A stretch of 64,000 nt of DNA from Eubacterium sp. (GTDB lineage Bacteria > Bacillota > Clostridia > Lachnospirales > Lachnospiraceae): the NCBI GenBank assembly GCA_024690665.1, contig JAILOU010000051.1, positions 1-64,000 on the forward strand, in the 5' to 3' direction. Made by a program: the position numbers and the translations under genes. Every line of letters begins with the position of its first letter. Positions within the stretch are counted from its first letter, which is position 1. Of the stretch, positions 8,023-17,572 are shown one piece after another. The notes under the pieces are model-generated. The model saw nothing but the letters and a program-made list of their open reading frames with translations. It was not told the DNA's origin and made no database searches.

Positions 8023-8484
8023 ATGAGGAGAACAGTAAAAAGATTTCTGGCAACTATCGCTCTTGTATTAGCAGTTTCGATTGTGGCACCGGCAGCATTC
8101 CATGCCGTGGCAGACCCTGTGAATGTAGAAGCTGCAACTACAAAAACATCCAAGAAAACGATTTATTACGGAGAACTTTTGGGAACGGATGCAAATGAAC
8201 GTGGTTATGAGATACCATCGATTTCTAAGTTTTCTACAACGAAGACTACCGTGACAATTAAAGGAAGTTTAATGCGCAACGGTAACTACAATAATATTAC
8301 AGCTAATAAAACACACACCTTTAAAATTGCAAAGAAATGTAAATATTACACTTGGGGATATGACGGAGAAAAGAAGATCTCCAAAAAGAAATTTATGAAA
8401 CTGGTAAAATGCTATAACGGTCTTGGCGTATCGGTTTATACGAATAAGAGCGGAAAAGTTTATCGCATGGATATCAGTTCTTAA
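8023..8484 (+). CDS. Small secreted protein of unknown function
   Basis: 153 residues from ATG 8023. The protein opens with a basic stretch (MRRTVKRF), a hydrophobic core and an Ala-rich end (VAPAAFHAVA), a clear Sec signal peptide probably cleaved near residue 30-38. The mature part is Lys/Tyr/Thr rich and predicted mostly beta strand (TTVTIKGSLMRNGNYNNI, THTFKIAKKCKYY). I recognise no family; similar small exported proteins are common in Lachnospiraceae. ATG 8014 is open upstream, but AGAAGGGAG abuts it directly, while it is 9 nt from ATG 8023. A strong two-way terminator follows. Confidence 0.75.
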   Translation: MRRTVKRFLATIALVLAVSIVAPAAFHAVADPVNVEAATTKTSKKTIYYGELLGTDANERGYEIPSISKFSTTKTTVTIKGSLMRNGNYNNITANKTHTFKIAKKCKYYTWGYDGEKKISKKKFMKLVKCYNGLGVSVYTNKSGKVYRMDISS

Positions 8485-8540
8485 AGAAGGCAGATGTAAC
8501 CGAAACTCTAAGTTTGGTTATGACATATAAAATACTCCAA

Positions 8541-8580
8541 AAAGAATGCCGGGGCTTAAAGCCCCGGCATTCTTTTTTTT
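8541..8580. terminator. Bidirectional intrinsic terminator
   Basis: Near-perfect palindrome AAAGAATGCCGGGGCTT / AAGCCCCGGCATTCTTT with A and T runs on both sides. It ends the secreted-protein gene on the plus strand and the convergent ABC-F gene on the minus strand. Confidence 0.92.
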
Positions 8581-10211
8581 TAATCTTCATTATCTTCAAC
8601 GGTATATACCTGGCGTTTTCTTGCCATTTCATCGCTTTCAAGATACTCATCATAAGTAGTAGTCTTGTCAACGGTAGTTCCGTCAGGAAGAATTTCGATA
8701 ATACGATTTGCTGTGGTTTGTACAACCTGGTGGTCACGGGATGCGAATAAAATGACACCCGGGAATTTAATCAGGCCGTTATTAAGAGCTGTGATTGACT
8801 CCATATCAAGGTGGTCGGTCGGCTCATCGAAGATGAGAACATTGGAATTCTCAATCATCATACGTGAAAGCAGCACACGAACTTTTTCGCCACCGGATAA
8901 AACACGCATCTTCTTAACACCGGCATCTCCAGGGAAGAGCATACGTCCGAGGAAGCCTCGTACATAGGTGGCGTCCTTGATTTCGGAATACTGTGTCAGC
9001 CAGTCCGCAATCTGTAAATCGGTGTCAAAGATTTTGGTGTTGTCTTTTGGGAAGTAGGACTGTGAAGTCGTAACGCCCCATTTGTAAGTTCCTTCATCCG
9101 GTTCCATCTCGCCGGCAAGAATCTGGAACAAAATTGTTTTGGCTCTTTCGTTACCGCCGACAAATGCAATCTTATCATCATGTCCGACGATGAAAGAGAT
9201 GTTGTTTAAGATCTTCTCGCCATCGATGGTCTTAGAAAGTCCCTCAACTTCAAGTACTTCATTACCGATTTCACGTTCCGGACGAAAATCGATATATGGG
9301 TACTTACGAGAAGATGGTTTAATCTCATCAAGTTCAATTTTTTCAAGCGCTTTCTTACGAGAAGTAGCCTGCTTGGATTTGGAAGCGTTAGCAGAGAAAC
9401 GGGAGATGAATTCCTGCAGCTCTTTGATCTTTTCTTCCTTTTTCTTGTTGGCTTCTTTCATCTGTTTGATCAGGAGCTGACTGGATTCGTACCAGAAATC
9501 ATAGTTACCTGCGTACAGCTGAATCTTGCCATAATCGATATCTGCAATATGTGTACATACTTTATTTAAGAAGTAACGGTCATGGGATACGACGATGACA
9601 GTGTTTTCGAAATTAATCAAAAATTCTTCAAGCCAGCCGATTGCATCCAAGTCTAGGTTGTTGGTAGGCTCGTCCAATAGAAGAATGTCCGGATTACCAA
9701 ACAGAGCCTGTGCAAGTAAAACCTTGACCTTTAAAGAACCATTTAACTCTCCCATGATGGTGTAGTGTTCTTCGGTCGGGATGCCGAGACCATTTAATAA
9801 AGTAGCGGCATCGGATTCTGCGTTCCATCCGTCCATTTCCGCAAACTCGGCTTCGAGTTCGCTTGCGCGGATACCGTCTTCGTCAGAAAAATCTTCCTTC
9901 ATATAGATAGCATCTTTTTCTTTCATAATGTCATACAGACGCTGGTTACCCATGATAACGGTATCAAGAACCGGATATTCATCATATTTAAAATGGTCCT
10001 GCTGCAGGAAAGAAAGACGCTGACCCGGTGTAATGGTAACATCACCGCTTGAAGGTTCGAGCTGTCCGTTTAAAATTTTTAAAAAAGTAGACTTGCCGGC
10101 ACCGTTAGCACCAATCAGTCCATAACAGTTTCCTTCCGTAAACTTAATATTAACATCTTCGAATAACGCTTTCTTGCCGATTCGAAGTGTGACATTGTTT
10201 GCACTAATCAT
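8580..10211 (-). CDS. ABC-F family ATPase with atypical motifs
   Basis: 543 residues with two ATP-binding cassettes joined by a charged linker (KKKEEKIKELQEF...ASKSKQATSRKKA, residues 256-287), the ABC-F architecture of ribosome-acting proteins, closest in layout to YbiT/YkpA. No membrane segments. Cassette 1: Walker A GANGAGKS (34-41), Walker B LLLDEP, switch His210, but the signature is LNGSL (156-160) in place of LSGGE. Cassette 2: Walker A GGNERAKTI (352-360), normal LSGGE (438-442), Walker B IFDEP, but the switch histidine is Arg492 (ASRDHQ where homologues have SHDHQ). Both catalytic Glu are kept. ABC-F proteins regulate translation or protect ribosomes from antibiotics; which applies cannot be told. 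Confidence 0.9.
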   Translation of the reverse strand: MISANNVTLRIGKKALFEDVNIKFTEGNCYGLIGANGAGKSTFLKILNGQLEPSSGDVTITPGQRLSFLQQDHFKYDEYPVLDTVIMGNQRLYDIMKEKDAIYMKEDFSDEDGIRASELEAEFAEMDGWNAESDAATLLNGLGIPTEEHYTIMGELNGSLKVKVLLAQALFGNPDILLLDEPTNNLDLDAIGWLEEFLINFENTVIVVSHDRYFLNKVCTHIADIDYGKIQLYAGNYDFWYESSQLLIKQMKEANKKKEEKIKELQEFISRFSANASKSKQATSRKKALEKIELDEIKPSSRKYPYIDFRPEREIGNEVLEVEGLSKTIDGEKILNNISFIVGHDDKIAFVGGNERAKTILFQILAGEMEPDEGTYKWGVTTSQSYFPKDNTKIFDTDLQIADWLTQYSEIKDATYVRGFLGRMLFPGDAGVKKMRVLSGGEKVRVLLSRMMIENSNVLIFDEPTDHLDMESITALNNGLIKFPGVILFASRDHQVVQTTANRIIEILPDGTTVDKTTTYDEYLESDEMARKRQVYTVEDNED

Positions 10212-10259
10212 ATTGAAAAACCTTTCTTTATAATAATGTACTTGTAAGCACTGCCTACT

Positions 10260-10287
10260 ATTTTAACAAAAATATGTGGAAATACAA
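10260..10287 (-). promoter_or_regulatory. Promoter for the ABC-F gene (minus strand)
   Basis: Read on the minus strand: TTGTAT (10287-10282), 16-bp spacer, TAAAAT (10265-10260). A leader of about 45 nt and an AAAGAAAGG ribosome site precede the ATG at 10211. Confidence 0.55.
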
Positions 10288-10426
10288 GTGGTTTTAAGTA
10301 CCAAAGGCCCGAATTGCTTAACTAACTATCCATTTTGGAATACTATGTTCTAAAAAAAATACAAAAAATAAAATTAATTGTTGCATTCTCATACAAAATG
10401 TTTTATTGTATTTTTGCTGATACAAT

Positions 10427-10546
10427 TTTCGTAAAGCGTGAAGTAATTACGAAATTATGATAATATTTTAGCTGTGAATGTTTATATAAACTTTATATAA
10501 TGTTTATATTCAGTTGGCTAAAAGAGGAAAGAACAGTTACGAAATT
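10427..10546 (+). promoter_or_regulatory. nifJ promoter region with operator-like repeats
   Basis: An inverted repeat TTTCGTAA (10427-10434) / TTACGAAA (10447-10454) is followed 90 bp later by a third copy, TTACGAAATT (10537-10546), just before the nifJ ribosome site. A TATAAT (10496-10501) with a weak TGTGAA 17 bp upstream lies between the copies. The three half-sites around one promoter look like binding sites for a repressor or redox regulator; the sequence is not a classic Rex site. The rest of 10290-10426 shows A/T-rich sequence only. Confidence 0.45.
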
Positions 10547-10563
10547 TTAGGAGGACGACCAAA

Positions 10564-13500
10564 ATGAAAAGAGCAATGAAAACGATGGATGGTAATCATG
10601 CTGCAGCTCATGTATCATATGCATACTCTGATGTAGCGGCAATCTATCCAATCACCCCTTCATCTGTTATGGCAGAAGCTTCTGATGAATGGGCAACACA
10701 GGGCCGCAAGAATCTCTTCGGTCAGGAAGTACAGATTACAGAGATGCAGTCTGAGGCAGGAGCAGCCGGAGCAGTACACGGATCACTTGCAGCCGGAGCA
10801 CTTACTACAACTTACACAGCATCACAGGGTCTGCTGCTTATGATTCCAAATCTTTACAAGATTGCAGCAGAAGGACTTCCGGGTGTGTTTAATGTCTCTG
10901 CTCGAACAATTTCAACACATGCACTTTGTATTTTCGGAGATCACTCAGATGTATACGCCTGTCGTCAGACCGGTGTGGCAATGCTTTGTGAGTCATCTGT
11001 ACAGGAAGTTATGGATTTAACACCTGTTGCACATTGTGCCGCTGTAAAGGGTAAGATGTCCTTTATCAATTTCTTTGATGGATTTAGAACATCTCATGAA
11101 ATCCAGAAGATTGAAACATGGGATTATAAAGACTTAGAAGATATGATGGATATGGATGCAGTTCAGGCATTCAGAAACAATGCACTGAATCCAAATCATC
11201 CACAGGAAATGGGTTCTGCACAAAACCCGGATATCTTCTTCCAGGCAAGAGAAGCCTGTAACGGAGCTTACGATGCTCTTCCTGAGATCGTACAAAGCTA
11301 CATGGATAAAGTTAATGAAAAGATCGGAACAGATTATAAACTGTTCAATTATTATGGAGCACCGGATGCAACACATATCATTATTGCAATGGGTTCTGTA
11401 TGTGAGACAATTGATGAAACAATCGATTATCTTACAGCAAGGGGAGAAAAAGTTGGTCTTGTTAAAGTTAGACTGTATCGTCCTTTCTCAAAGGAAGCGC
11501 TTCTTAAGGCAATTCCGGACACTGTTAAGCAGATTTCTGTATTAGATCGTACAAAAGAGCCTGGAGCACTTGGCGATCCATTATATCTTGATGTTGTAGC
11601 AGCATTAAAGGGAACTAAATTCGAAACAACACCTATTTATGCAGGTCGTTACGGACTTGGATCTAAGGACACAACTCCTGGACAGATTATTGCAGTATAT
11701 CATAATAATGAAAAAGAACATTTCACAATCGGTATCGTGGATGATGTAACAAATCTTTCTCTTGCAATTGAGGAGAATCCTGTTACAACTCCGGAAGGAA
11801 CCATTAACTGTAAGTTCTGGGGACTTGGTGCTGATGGTACAGTAGGAGCGAATAAAAACTCAATCAAGATCATCGGTGACAATACAGATATGTTTGCTCA
11901 GGCATATTTTGATTATGACTCTAAAAAGTCTGGTGGTGTTACGATCTCTCATCTTCGTTTTGGTAAGAAAGAGATTCGTTCTACATACCTGATTAACAAG
12001 GCAAACTTTGTTGCATGTCACAATCCGGCATACATCAGAAAGTACAACATGGTTCAAGACCTTGTACCGGGCGGAACATTCCTTTTGAACTGCGCATGGG
12101 ATGCTGCAGGTCTGGAAGAACATCTTCCTGGACAGGTTAAGAGATATATCGCAGAAAACAATATCCGTTTCTGCACAATCGACGGTATTAAGATTGGTAA
12201 GGAAATCGGACTTGGCGGACGTATCAATACAGTCCTTCAGTCAGCATTCTTTAAACTTGCCAACATCATTCCGGAAGAGGAAGCAATCAACCTTATGAAA
12301 GCAGCTGCTAAGGCAACTTACGGTAAGAAGGGTGACAAGATTGTACAGATGAACTACGATGCAATCGATCGTGGTGCACAGGATGTTGTTGAAGTAGAAG
12401 TTCCGGAGAGCTGGAAGAACGCAACAGACGAAGACTTCTCAGCTAAGGCAACAGAAGGAAGAGAAGAAGTTGTAGACTTCGTTAACAATATTTTGATTCC
12501 AATCAATGCACAGGAAGGAAAGAACCTGCCTGTATCAACATTTAAGAAATATGCAGATGGTTCTACACCATCCGGATCTGCAGCATACGAGAAGCGTGGC
12601 GTAGCAGTAGATGTTCCTTCATGGGATGCAACAAAGTGTATCCAGTGTAACATCTGTTCTTATGTCTGCCCACATGCAGCAATTCGTCCGGTTGCAATGA
12701 CAGAAGAAGAGGCAGCTAAGGCTCCTACAGATACATTTGCAAACTGCAATGGAATGCCGGATTACAAGTTCACAATGTCTGTATCAGTACTTGACTGTAC
12801 AGGATGTGGATCTTGTGTCAATGTGTGTCCTGCAAAAGAAAAAGCACTTACCATGCAGCCGCTTGAAAGCCAGCTTGAAGAGCAAAAACTCTTTGATTAT
12901 GCTGAAAAACTTCCGGAGAAGGAAGAAGTTGTTGCGAAGTTTAAGTTAAATACCGTTAAGGGTAGCCAGTTTAAGAAGCCACTCCTTGAGTTCTCAGGAG
13001 CTTGTGCAGGTTGTGGTGAAACACCTTATGCAAAACTGTTAACACAGCTGTTCGGTGACAGAATGTACGTTGCAAATGCAACAGGATGTTCTTCAATCTG
13101 GGGTAACTCTTCACCTGCAACACCTTATACTGTTAACCAGGCAGGCAAAGGACCGGCATGGTCGAACTCCTTATTCGAGGATGCAGCTGAGTTTGGTCTT
13201 GGTATGTTACTTGCACAAAACGCCGTACGTTCACGCCTGAAAGCTAAGGTAGAAGAAATTGCTGAAAATGGCGCATCCAAAGAAGAAGCTAAGGCTTATC
13301 TTGAGACATATGGCAGTGGTGTTACAAACGGACCTGCAACAGATGCACTTGTAGCTGCTCTTGAGAAGAACGGCGAAGGCGCAGATATCCTGAAAGACAA
13401 GGATTTCCTTGCTAAGAAGTCACAGTGGATCTTCGGTGGTGACGGATGGGCGTACGATATCGGATTCGGCGGACTTGACCATGTAATCGCTTCCGGACAG

Positions 13501-14076
13501 GATATCAACATTATGGTATTCGATACTGAGGTATATTCTAATACAGGTGGACAGTCTTCAAAGGCTACACCAACAGGTGCAACAGCACAGTTCGCAGCCG
13601 GTGGTAAAGAGATTAAGAAAAAAGACCTTGCCGGAATTGCAATGAGCTATGGTTACGTATATACTGCTCACATTGCAATGGGTGCTGATTACAACCAGTG
13701 TGTAAAGGCAATTGCAGAAGCAGAAGCTTATCCGGGACCATCGATCATCATTGCTTATGCTCCATGTATCAACCATGGTATCAAGAAGGGTATGAGTAAG
13801 GCTCAGACAGAAGAAAAAGAAGCAGTAGCTTGCGGATATTGGAATAACTTCCGTTACAATCCGGCACTTGCAAAAGAAGGCAAGCCGGCATTTACATTAG
13901 ATAGCAAGGCTCCAACAGGAGACTACAAAGAATTCCTGAATGGAGAAGTTCGTTACAACGCTCTTGTACGTGCTAATCCGGAAAAGGCTGAAAAACTGTT
14001 TGATGCTAATGAGAAGCAGGCAAAGGCTCGTTATGAACATCTGCAGAAACTTGTTACGCTGTACGGAAACGACTAA
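10564..14076 (+). CDS. nifJ: Pyruvate:ferredoxin (flavodoxin) oxidoreductase
   Basis: A 1170-residue single-chain enzyme that oxidises pyruvate with CoA to acetyl-CoA and CO2, passing electrons to ferredoxin; central to anaerobic fermentation. Domain order: alpha-like pyruvate-binding part (IYPITPSSVMAE near residue 30), transketolase-C-like domain, gamma domain (GADGTVGANKNS near 420), the EKR region, two 4Fe-4S ferredoxin clusters (CIQCNICSYVCPHAA and CTGCGSCVNVCPAKE, about 690-760), then the TPP-binding domain with the fourth-cluster cysteines (CAGCGETPY, ATGCSSIWG) and the TPP motif GDGWAYDIGFGGLDH. AGGAGGACGACC gives a very strong ribosome site, consistent with high expression. Monocistronic, with its own terminator. 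Confidence 0.98.
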   Translation: MKRAMKTMDGNHAAAHVSYAYSDVAAIYPITPSSVMAEASDEWATQGRKNLFGQEVQITEMQSEAGAAGAVHGSLAAGALTTTYTASQGLLLMIPNLYKIAAEGLPGVFNVSARTISTHALCIFGDHSDVYACRQTGVAMLCESSVQEVMDLTPVAHCAAVKGKMSFINFFDGFRTSHEIQKIETWDYKDLEDMMDMDAVQAFRNNALNPNHPQEMGSAQNPDIFFQAREACNGAYDALPEIVQSYMDKVNEKIGTDYKLFNYYGAPDATHIIIAMGSVCETIDETIDYLTARGEKVGLVKVRLYRPFSKEALLKAIPDTVKQISVLDRTKEPGALGDPLYLDVVAALKGTKFETTPIYAGRYGLGSKDTTPGQIIAVYHNNEKEHFTIGIVDDVTNLSLAIEENPVTTPEGTINCKFWGLGADGTVGANKNSIKIIGDNTDMFAQAYFDYDSKKSGGVTISHLRFGKKEIRSTYLINKANFVACHNPAYIRKYNMVQDLVPGGTFLLNCAWDAAGLEEHLPGQVKRYIAENNIRFCTIDGIKIGKEIGLGGRINTVLQSAFFKLANIIPEEEAINLMKAAAKATYGKKGDKIVQMNYDAIDRGAQDVVEVEVPESWKNATDEDFSAKATEGREEVVDFVNNILIPINAQEGKNLPVSTFKKYADGSTPSGSAAYEKRGVAVDVPSWDATKCIQCNICSYVCPHAAIRPVAMTEEEAAKAPTDTFANCNGMPDYKFTMSVSVLDCTGCGSCVNVCPAKEKALTMQPLESQLEEQKLFDYAEKLPEKEEVVAKFKLNTVKGSQFKKPLLEFSGACAGCGETPYAKLLTQLFGDRMYVANATGCSSIWGNSSPATPYTVNQAGKGPAWSNSLFEDAAEFGLGMLLAQNAVRSRLKAKVEEIAENGASKEEAKAYLETYGSGVTNGPATDALVAALEKNGEGADILKDKDFLAKKSQWIFGGDGWAYDIGFGGLDHVIASGQDINIMVFDTEVYSNTGGQSSKATPTGATAQFAAGGKEIKKKDLAGIAMSYGYVYTAHIAMGADYNQCVKAIAEAEAYPGPSIIIAYAPCINHGIKKGMSKAQTEEKEAVACGYWNNFRYNPALAKEGKPAFTLDSKAPTGDYKEFLNGEVRYNALVRANPEKAEKLFDANEKQAKARYEHLQKLVTLYGND

Positions 14077-14109
14077 TATGTATACACAGTCGTAATATTA
14101 AGAAACGAC

Positions 14110-14148
14110 AAATCCCCTAAAGGCGTTTGCTTTTAGGGGATTTATTTA
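14110..14148 (+). terminator. Intrinsic terminator after nifJ
   Basis: Stem AAATCCCCTAAA (14110-14121) with TTTAGGGGATTT (14132-14143), ten-base loop, then T-rich TTATTTAG. Confidence 0.88.
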
Positions 14149-14171
14149 GTCAAGACTCGCTTGCGAGGGAT

Positions 14172-14200
14172 TTGCAACGGATAGAAAGTATCTATATAAT
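14172..14200 (+). promoter_or_regulatory. Promoter abutting the DUF512 start codon
   Basis: TTGCAA (14172-14177), exactly 17 bp, then perfect TATAAT (14195-14200). The expected first transcribed base, about 7 nt further on, is at or next to the ATG at 14208, so the message would be leaderless. Confidence 0.7.
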
Positions 14201-14207
14201 AAACAGA

Positions 14208-15533
14208 ATGAAACATAAGATTGACAGGGTTGAACCCGGAAGTATTGCGGACGAACTGAATATAGAAGGCGGAGATTATCTTGTATCCATTGGTGGACAT
14301 GAGATGGAAGATGTCTTTGATTATCATTATCTGGCCAATGAAGAAGAACTGCTTTTCGTAATCGAAAAAGCAGACGGACAGATTGTTGAGTATGAAATTG
14401 AAAAAGATTACTCTGACGATCTTGGTCTTGTATTCGACAATGGGCTGATGGATGAATATAGAAGCTGTACGAATCATTGTATCTTCTGCTTTATTGATCA
14501 AATGCCGCCCGGAATGCGTGAGACTCTTTACTTTAAAGATGATGATGCACGGCTTTCTTTTTTGCAGGGCAATTATATAACGCTGACCAATATGAAGGAA
14601 AAGGATATTCAAAGGGTCATTCGTTATCATATGGGACCGATTAATATCTCGGTACAGACCATGAATAAGCAATTGCGTTGCAAGATGCTGCACAATCGAT
14701 TTGCCGGAGATGCACTCGATGCAATTGATCAGTTCTATGAAGCCGGGATTGAGATGAATGGGCAGATTGTGCTTTGCAAAGGAGTCAATGATGGCGAGGA
14801 ACTTCGCTATTCCATTGAACAGCTGCTTAAGTATGCACCGATGATGCAGAGCGTATCCGTGGTGCCGGCCGGACTTTCCAAATACCGGGAAGGCCTATAT
14901 CCGTTAGAGCCATTTTCAAAAGAAGAGGCGGCAGCGGTCATTGATACGATAGAAGAATATCAAAAGCAGGCTATGAAACTTCATGGACTTCATTTTATTC
15001 ATGCTTCGGACGAGTGGTATCTGCAGGCCGAGCGGGAACTTCCTGAAGAAGAACGCTATGATGGATATCTGCAGCTGGAAAATGGTGTTGGGATGCTTCG
15101 GCTTTTGAACGAAGAGTTTGCTGAGGCTCTTGAGGAAGTAAAAATGAAGCGTCGTTTTGGATTTCGAAAGCCAAAGGAGAAACATATTACGATTGCAACG
15201 GGGCTGCTTGCGGCGCCGACGATAAAAAAACTTTGCGATGACTTTATGCGCGTAAAGGAGCATGTGAAGGTGAAGGTGGTTCCGATTCGTAACGACTTCT
15301 TTGGAGAGATGATCACTGTCAGCGGACTGCTTACAGGAGAAGATTTGATTGGTCAATTGCATGAGGTCAATCTTGGCGACAGGCTTTTGCTGCCTTGCAA
15401 TGTGCTAAGAAGCGGAGAGGAAGTCTTTTTGGATGATGTGACGCTTGGGCAACTGCAAAAAACTTTACAAGTACCGGTCGGTATTGTAAAATCAAACGGG
15501 CGTGACCTGGTAGAGGCCTTGCTCGAGGAATAA
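14208..15533 (+). CDS. DUF512 family radical SAM/PDZ protein
   Basis: 441 residues. A PDZ-like N-terminus (VEPGSIADELNIEGGDYLVSI) precedes an iron-sulfur motif SCTNHCIFCFIDQMPPGMRE: the cysteines are spaced CxxxCxxC as in radical SAM enzymes. The block RETLYFKDDDARLSFLQGNY and the C-terminal DUF512 domain (about 215-440, with ITIATGLLAAP and VPIRNDFFG) complete a family of unknown function that is widespread in Clostridia and usually sits next to der, as here (gap 42 nt to the der start). ATG 14208 is chosen because homologues begin MKHKI..VEPGSIA; there is no ribosome site, and the promoter ends 7 nt upstream. A longer frame from TTG 14127 starts in the nifJ terminator and is rejected. Confidence 0.88.
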   Translation: MKHKIDRVEPGSIADELNIEGGDYLVSIGGHEMEDVFDYHYLANEEELLFVIEKADGQIVEYEIEKDYSDDLGLVFDNGLMDEYRSCTNHCIFCFIDQMPPGMRETLYFKDDDARLSFLQGNYITLTNMKEKDIQRVIRYHMGPINISVQTMNKQLRCKMLHNRFAGDALDAIDQFYEAGIEMNGQIVLCKGVNDGEELRYSIEQLLKYAPMMQSVSVVPAGLSKYREGLYPLEPFSKEEAAAVIDTIEEYQKQAMKLHGLHFIHASDEWYLQAERELPEEERYDGYLQLENGVGMLRLLNEEFAEALEEVKMKRRFGFRKPKEKHITIATGLLAAPTIKKLCDDFMRVKEHVKVKVVPIRNDFFGEMITVSGLLTGEDLIGQLHEVNLGDRLLLPCNVLRSGEEVFLDDVTLGQLQKTLQVPVGIVKSNGRDLVEALLEE

Positions 15534-15575
15534 AAAGGAAACCAAAGCACAGCTTGTGTGAATGGAGGAGATATA

Positions 15576-16898
15576 GTGAGTAAACCGGTAGTAGCCATTG
15601 TTGGCAGACCAAATGTAGGAAAATCCACATTGTTCAATGTACTTGCAGGAGAACGAATTGCAATCGTGCAAGATACACCGGGTGTCACAAGAGACCGTAT
15701 CTATGCGGAAGTTGAGTGGCTGAAGTATCAATTTACCATGATTGATACCGGTGGAATTGAACCAAATACAAAAGATATTATTTTGTCACAGATGAGAGAA
15801 CAGGCGGAGATTGCGATTGCTTCCGCTGATGTTATCATCTTTATTTGTGATGTTATGCAGGGACTTACCGATGCGGATGCGAAAGTAGCAGACATGCTGA
15901 GACGTTCGAAAAAACCGGTTATTCTTGTTGTTAATAAGGTGGATGATTTTCAAAAGTATCAGGCAGACGTCTATGAGTTTTATAATCTTGGAATCGGCGA
16001 GCCACATGCAGTATCTGCAGCCTCCAGACTGGGAATCGGAGATTTGCTTGATGACGTTGTGGCATTGTTTCCGGAGCAGGCGGCCGATCAGGAAGAAGAT
16101 GACCGTCCAAAGGTTGCCATTGTTGGAAAACCGAATGTAGGAAAGTCATCCCTGATCAATAAGCTGGCCAATGCCAATCGTGTGATTGTATCTGATATTG
16201 CCGGCACAACGCGAGATGCGATTGATACGGATATTAAGTATGATGGCAGAGAGTATGTCTTTATTGATACGGCGGGACTTCGCCGAAAGAATAAAATCAA
16301 AGAAGAAATTGAACGATACAGTATCATCCGTGCTGTAACTGCGGTTGAGCGCGCGGACGCTGTGATTATCATGATTGATGCAACAGAAGGTGTCACTGAA
16401 CAGGATGCGAAGATTGCAGGAATTGCGCATGAGCGTGGTAAGGGAATCATTGTTGCAGTCAACAAATGGGATGCCATTGAGAAAAATGACAAGACCATGT
16501 ATGAACATCAAAACAAGATTCGTGAGGTTTTGAGCTTTATGCCTTATGCTGAGATCATGTTTATTTCAGCGCAGACAGGACAGCGTGTCCAAAAGATATT
16601 CGATATGATCGACATGGTCATTGAGAACAATTCCATGCGAATTGCGACAGGTGTGTTAAATGAGATTCTTGCAGAAGCCGTAGCCATGCAGCAGCCGCCA
16701 TCAGACAGAGGTAGAAGACTGAAAATCTACTATATGACACAGGTATCGGTAAAACCGCCTACATTTGTCATCTTTGTAAATGACAAAAAGCTGATGCATT
16801 TTTCTTATACAAGATATATTGAGAATCGAATTCGAGATGCATTTGGATTTCGCGGGACATCGCTGAAATTTATTATACGTGAGCGAAAGGAAGAATAG
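15576..16898 (+). CDS. der: Ribosome-associated GTPase Der (EngA)
   Basis: 440 residues with two tandem GTPase domains, unique to EngA. Domain 1: [11 protein letters not shown] (residues 9-19), DTGG, NKVD. Domain 2: [11 protein letters not shown] (about 186), DTAG, NKWD. A C-terminal KH-like domain ([20 protein letters not shown]) follows. Der is needed for 50S subunit maturation. GTG 15576 is the start because GGAGGAG lies 5 nt upstream and homologues begin with [13 protein letters not shown]; a GTG at 15558 would sit in front of the ribosome site. Operon der-plsY-gpsA, gaps 2 and 15 nt. Confidence 0.97.
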   Translation: MSKPVVAIVGRPNVGKSTLFNVLAGERIAIVQDTPGVTRDRIYAEVEWLKYQFTMIDTGGIEPNTKDIILSQMREQAEIAIASADVIIFICDVMQGLTDADAKVADMLRRSKKPVILVVNKVDDFQKYQADVYEFYNLGIGEPHAVSAASRLGIGDLLDDVVALFPEQAADQEEDDRPKVAIVGKPNVGKSSLINKLANANRVIVSDIAGTTRDAIDTDIKYDGREYVFIDTAGLRRKNKIKEEIERYSIIRAVTAVERADAVIIMIDATEGVTEQDAKIAGIAHERGKGIIVAVNKWDAIEKNDKTMYEHQNKIREVLSFMPYAEIMFISAQTGQRVQKIFDMIDMVIENNSMRIATGVLNEILAEAVAMQQPPSDRGRRLKIYYMTQVSVKPPTFVIFVNDKKLMHFSYTRYIENRIRDAFGFRGTSLKFIIRERKEE

Positions 16899-16900
16899 TC

Positions 16901-17557
16901 TTGATTACGCTAAGAATTATTAGTATTGTAATTGGATATGCGTTGGGATTATTTCCAACGGGATATATATTTGGAAAAGCAAATCACATAGATATCAGAG
17001 AACATGGAAGTGGCAATCTGGGGATGACCAATGCACTTCGAACGCTTGGATTAAAGGCCGGGGCCGTGACCTTTATCGGAGATGCCGGTAAAGCAATCAT
17101 TGCAATCTTGATTATCTATTTTGCGTTTCGAAATTCTGAGCCGGGGCTTGTAAAGGATCTGCAGTTATATGCAGGACTTGGCGCGGTGCTCGGGCATAAC
17201 TTTCCGTTTTATTTTAAGTTTAAAGGCGGAAAAGGAATCGCCTGTACGGCAGGTGTGCTGATTGCATTTTTTCCACCGATGATACCGGTCAGTATCGGTT
17301 TGTTTTTCATCGTGGTTGCCATTACAAGGTATGTATCAGTTGGCTCAATCTGTATCTTGATTTCATTTTTTATACAGTTAATCATCTATGGACAGCTTGG
17401 ATTCTTTCATGCAGACAGTCAGGCAATCTTAATCGAGATGTACATACTCGGAGCTATCTTTATGGTGCTTGGTATTGCCAGACATAAAGCCAATATCATG
17501 CGACTGAAGAATGGAACCGAGAATAAATTTTCATTGCACAAAAAAGACAAAGAGTAA
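16901..17557 (+). CDS. plsY: Glycerol-3-phosphate acyltransferase PlsY
   Basis: 218-residue integral membrane enzyme that transfers the acyl group from acyl-phosphate to glycerol-3-phosphate, the first step of phospholipid synthesis. Conserved loops: GSGNLGMTNALRTLG (motif 1, residues about 37-51), KFKGGKGIACT (glycine-rich substrate loop, about 107) and ARHKANIMRLKNGTENKF (motif 3). Several hydrophobic spans alternate with these loops. It starts with TTG two bases after der's stop, using GAAAGGAAG as ribosome site inside der. The next gene makes its substrate glycerol-3-phosphate, so plsY and gpsA are functionally paired. Confidence 0.96.
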   Translation: MITLRIISIVIGYALGLFPTGYIFGKANHIDIREHGSGNLGMTNALRTLGLKAGAVTFIGDAGKAIIAILIIYFAFRNSEPGLVKDLQLYAGLGAVLGHNFPFYFKFKGGKGIACTAGVLIAFFPPMIPVSIGLFFIVVAITRYVSVGSICILISFFIQLIIYGQLGFFHADSQAILIEMYILGAIFMVLGIARHKANIMRLKNGTENKFSLHKKDKE

Positions 17558-17572
17558 AAAGGGGAATAACAT

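Noticed and set aside
8474-8758. Antisense and sense frames over the two-way terminator
   Set aside because: Both frames read through the palindromic terminator; the shared ECRGxKPRHSF peptide in both is produced by the inverted repeat itself.
14127-14207. 27-residue N-terminal extension of the DUF512 protein
   Set aside because: Starts from TTG within the nifJ terminator and precedes the promoter; homologues begin at MKHKI.
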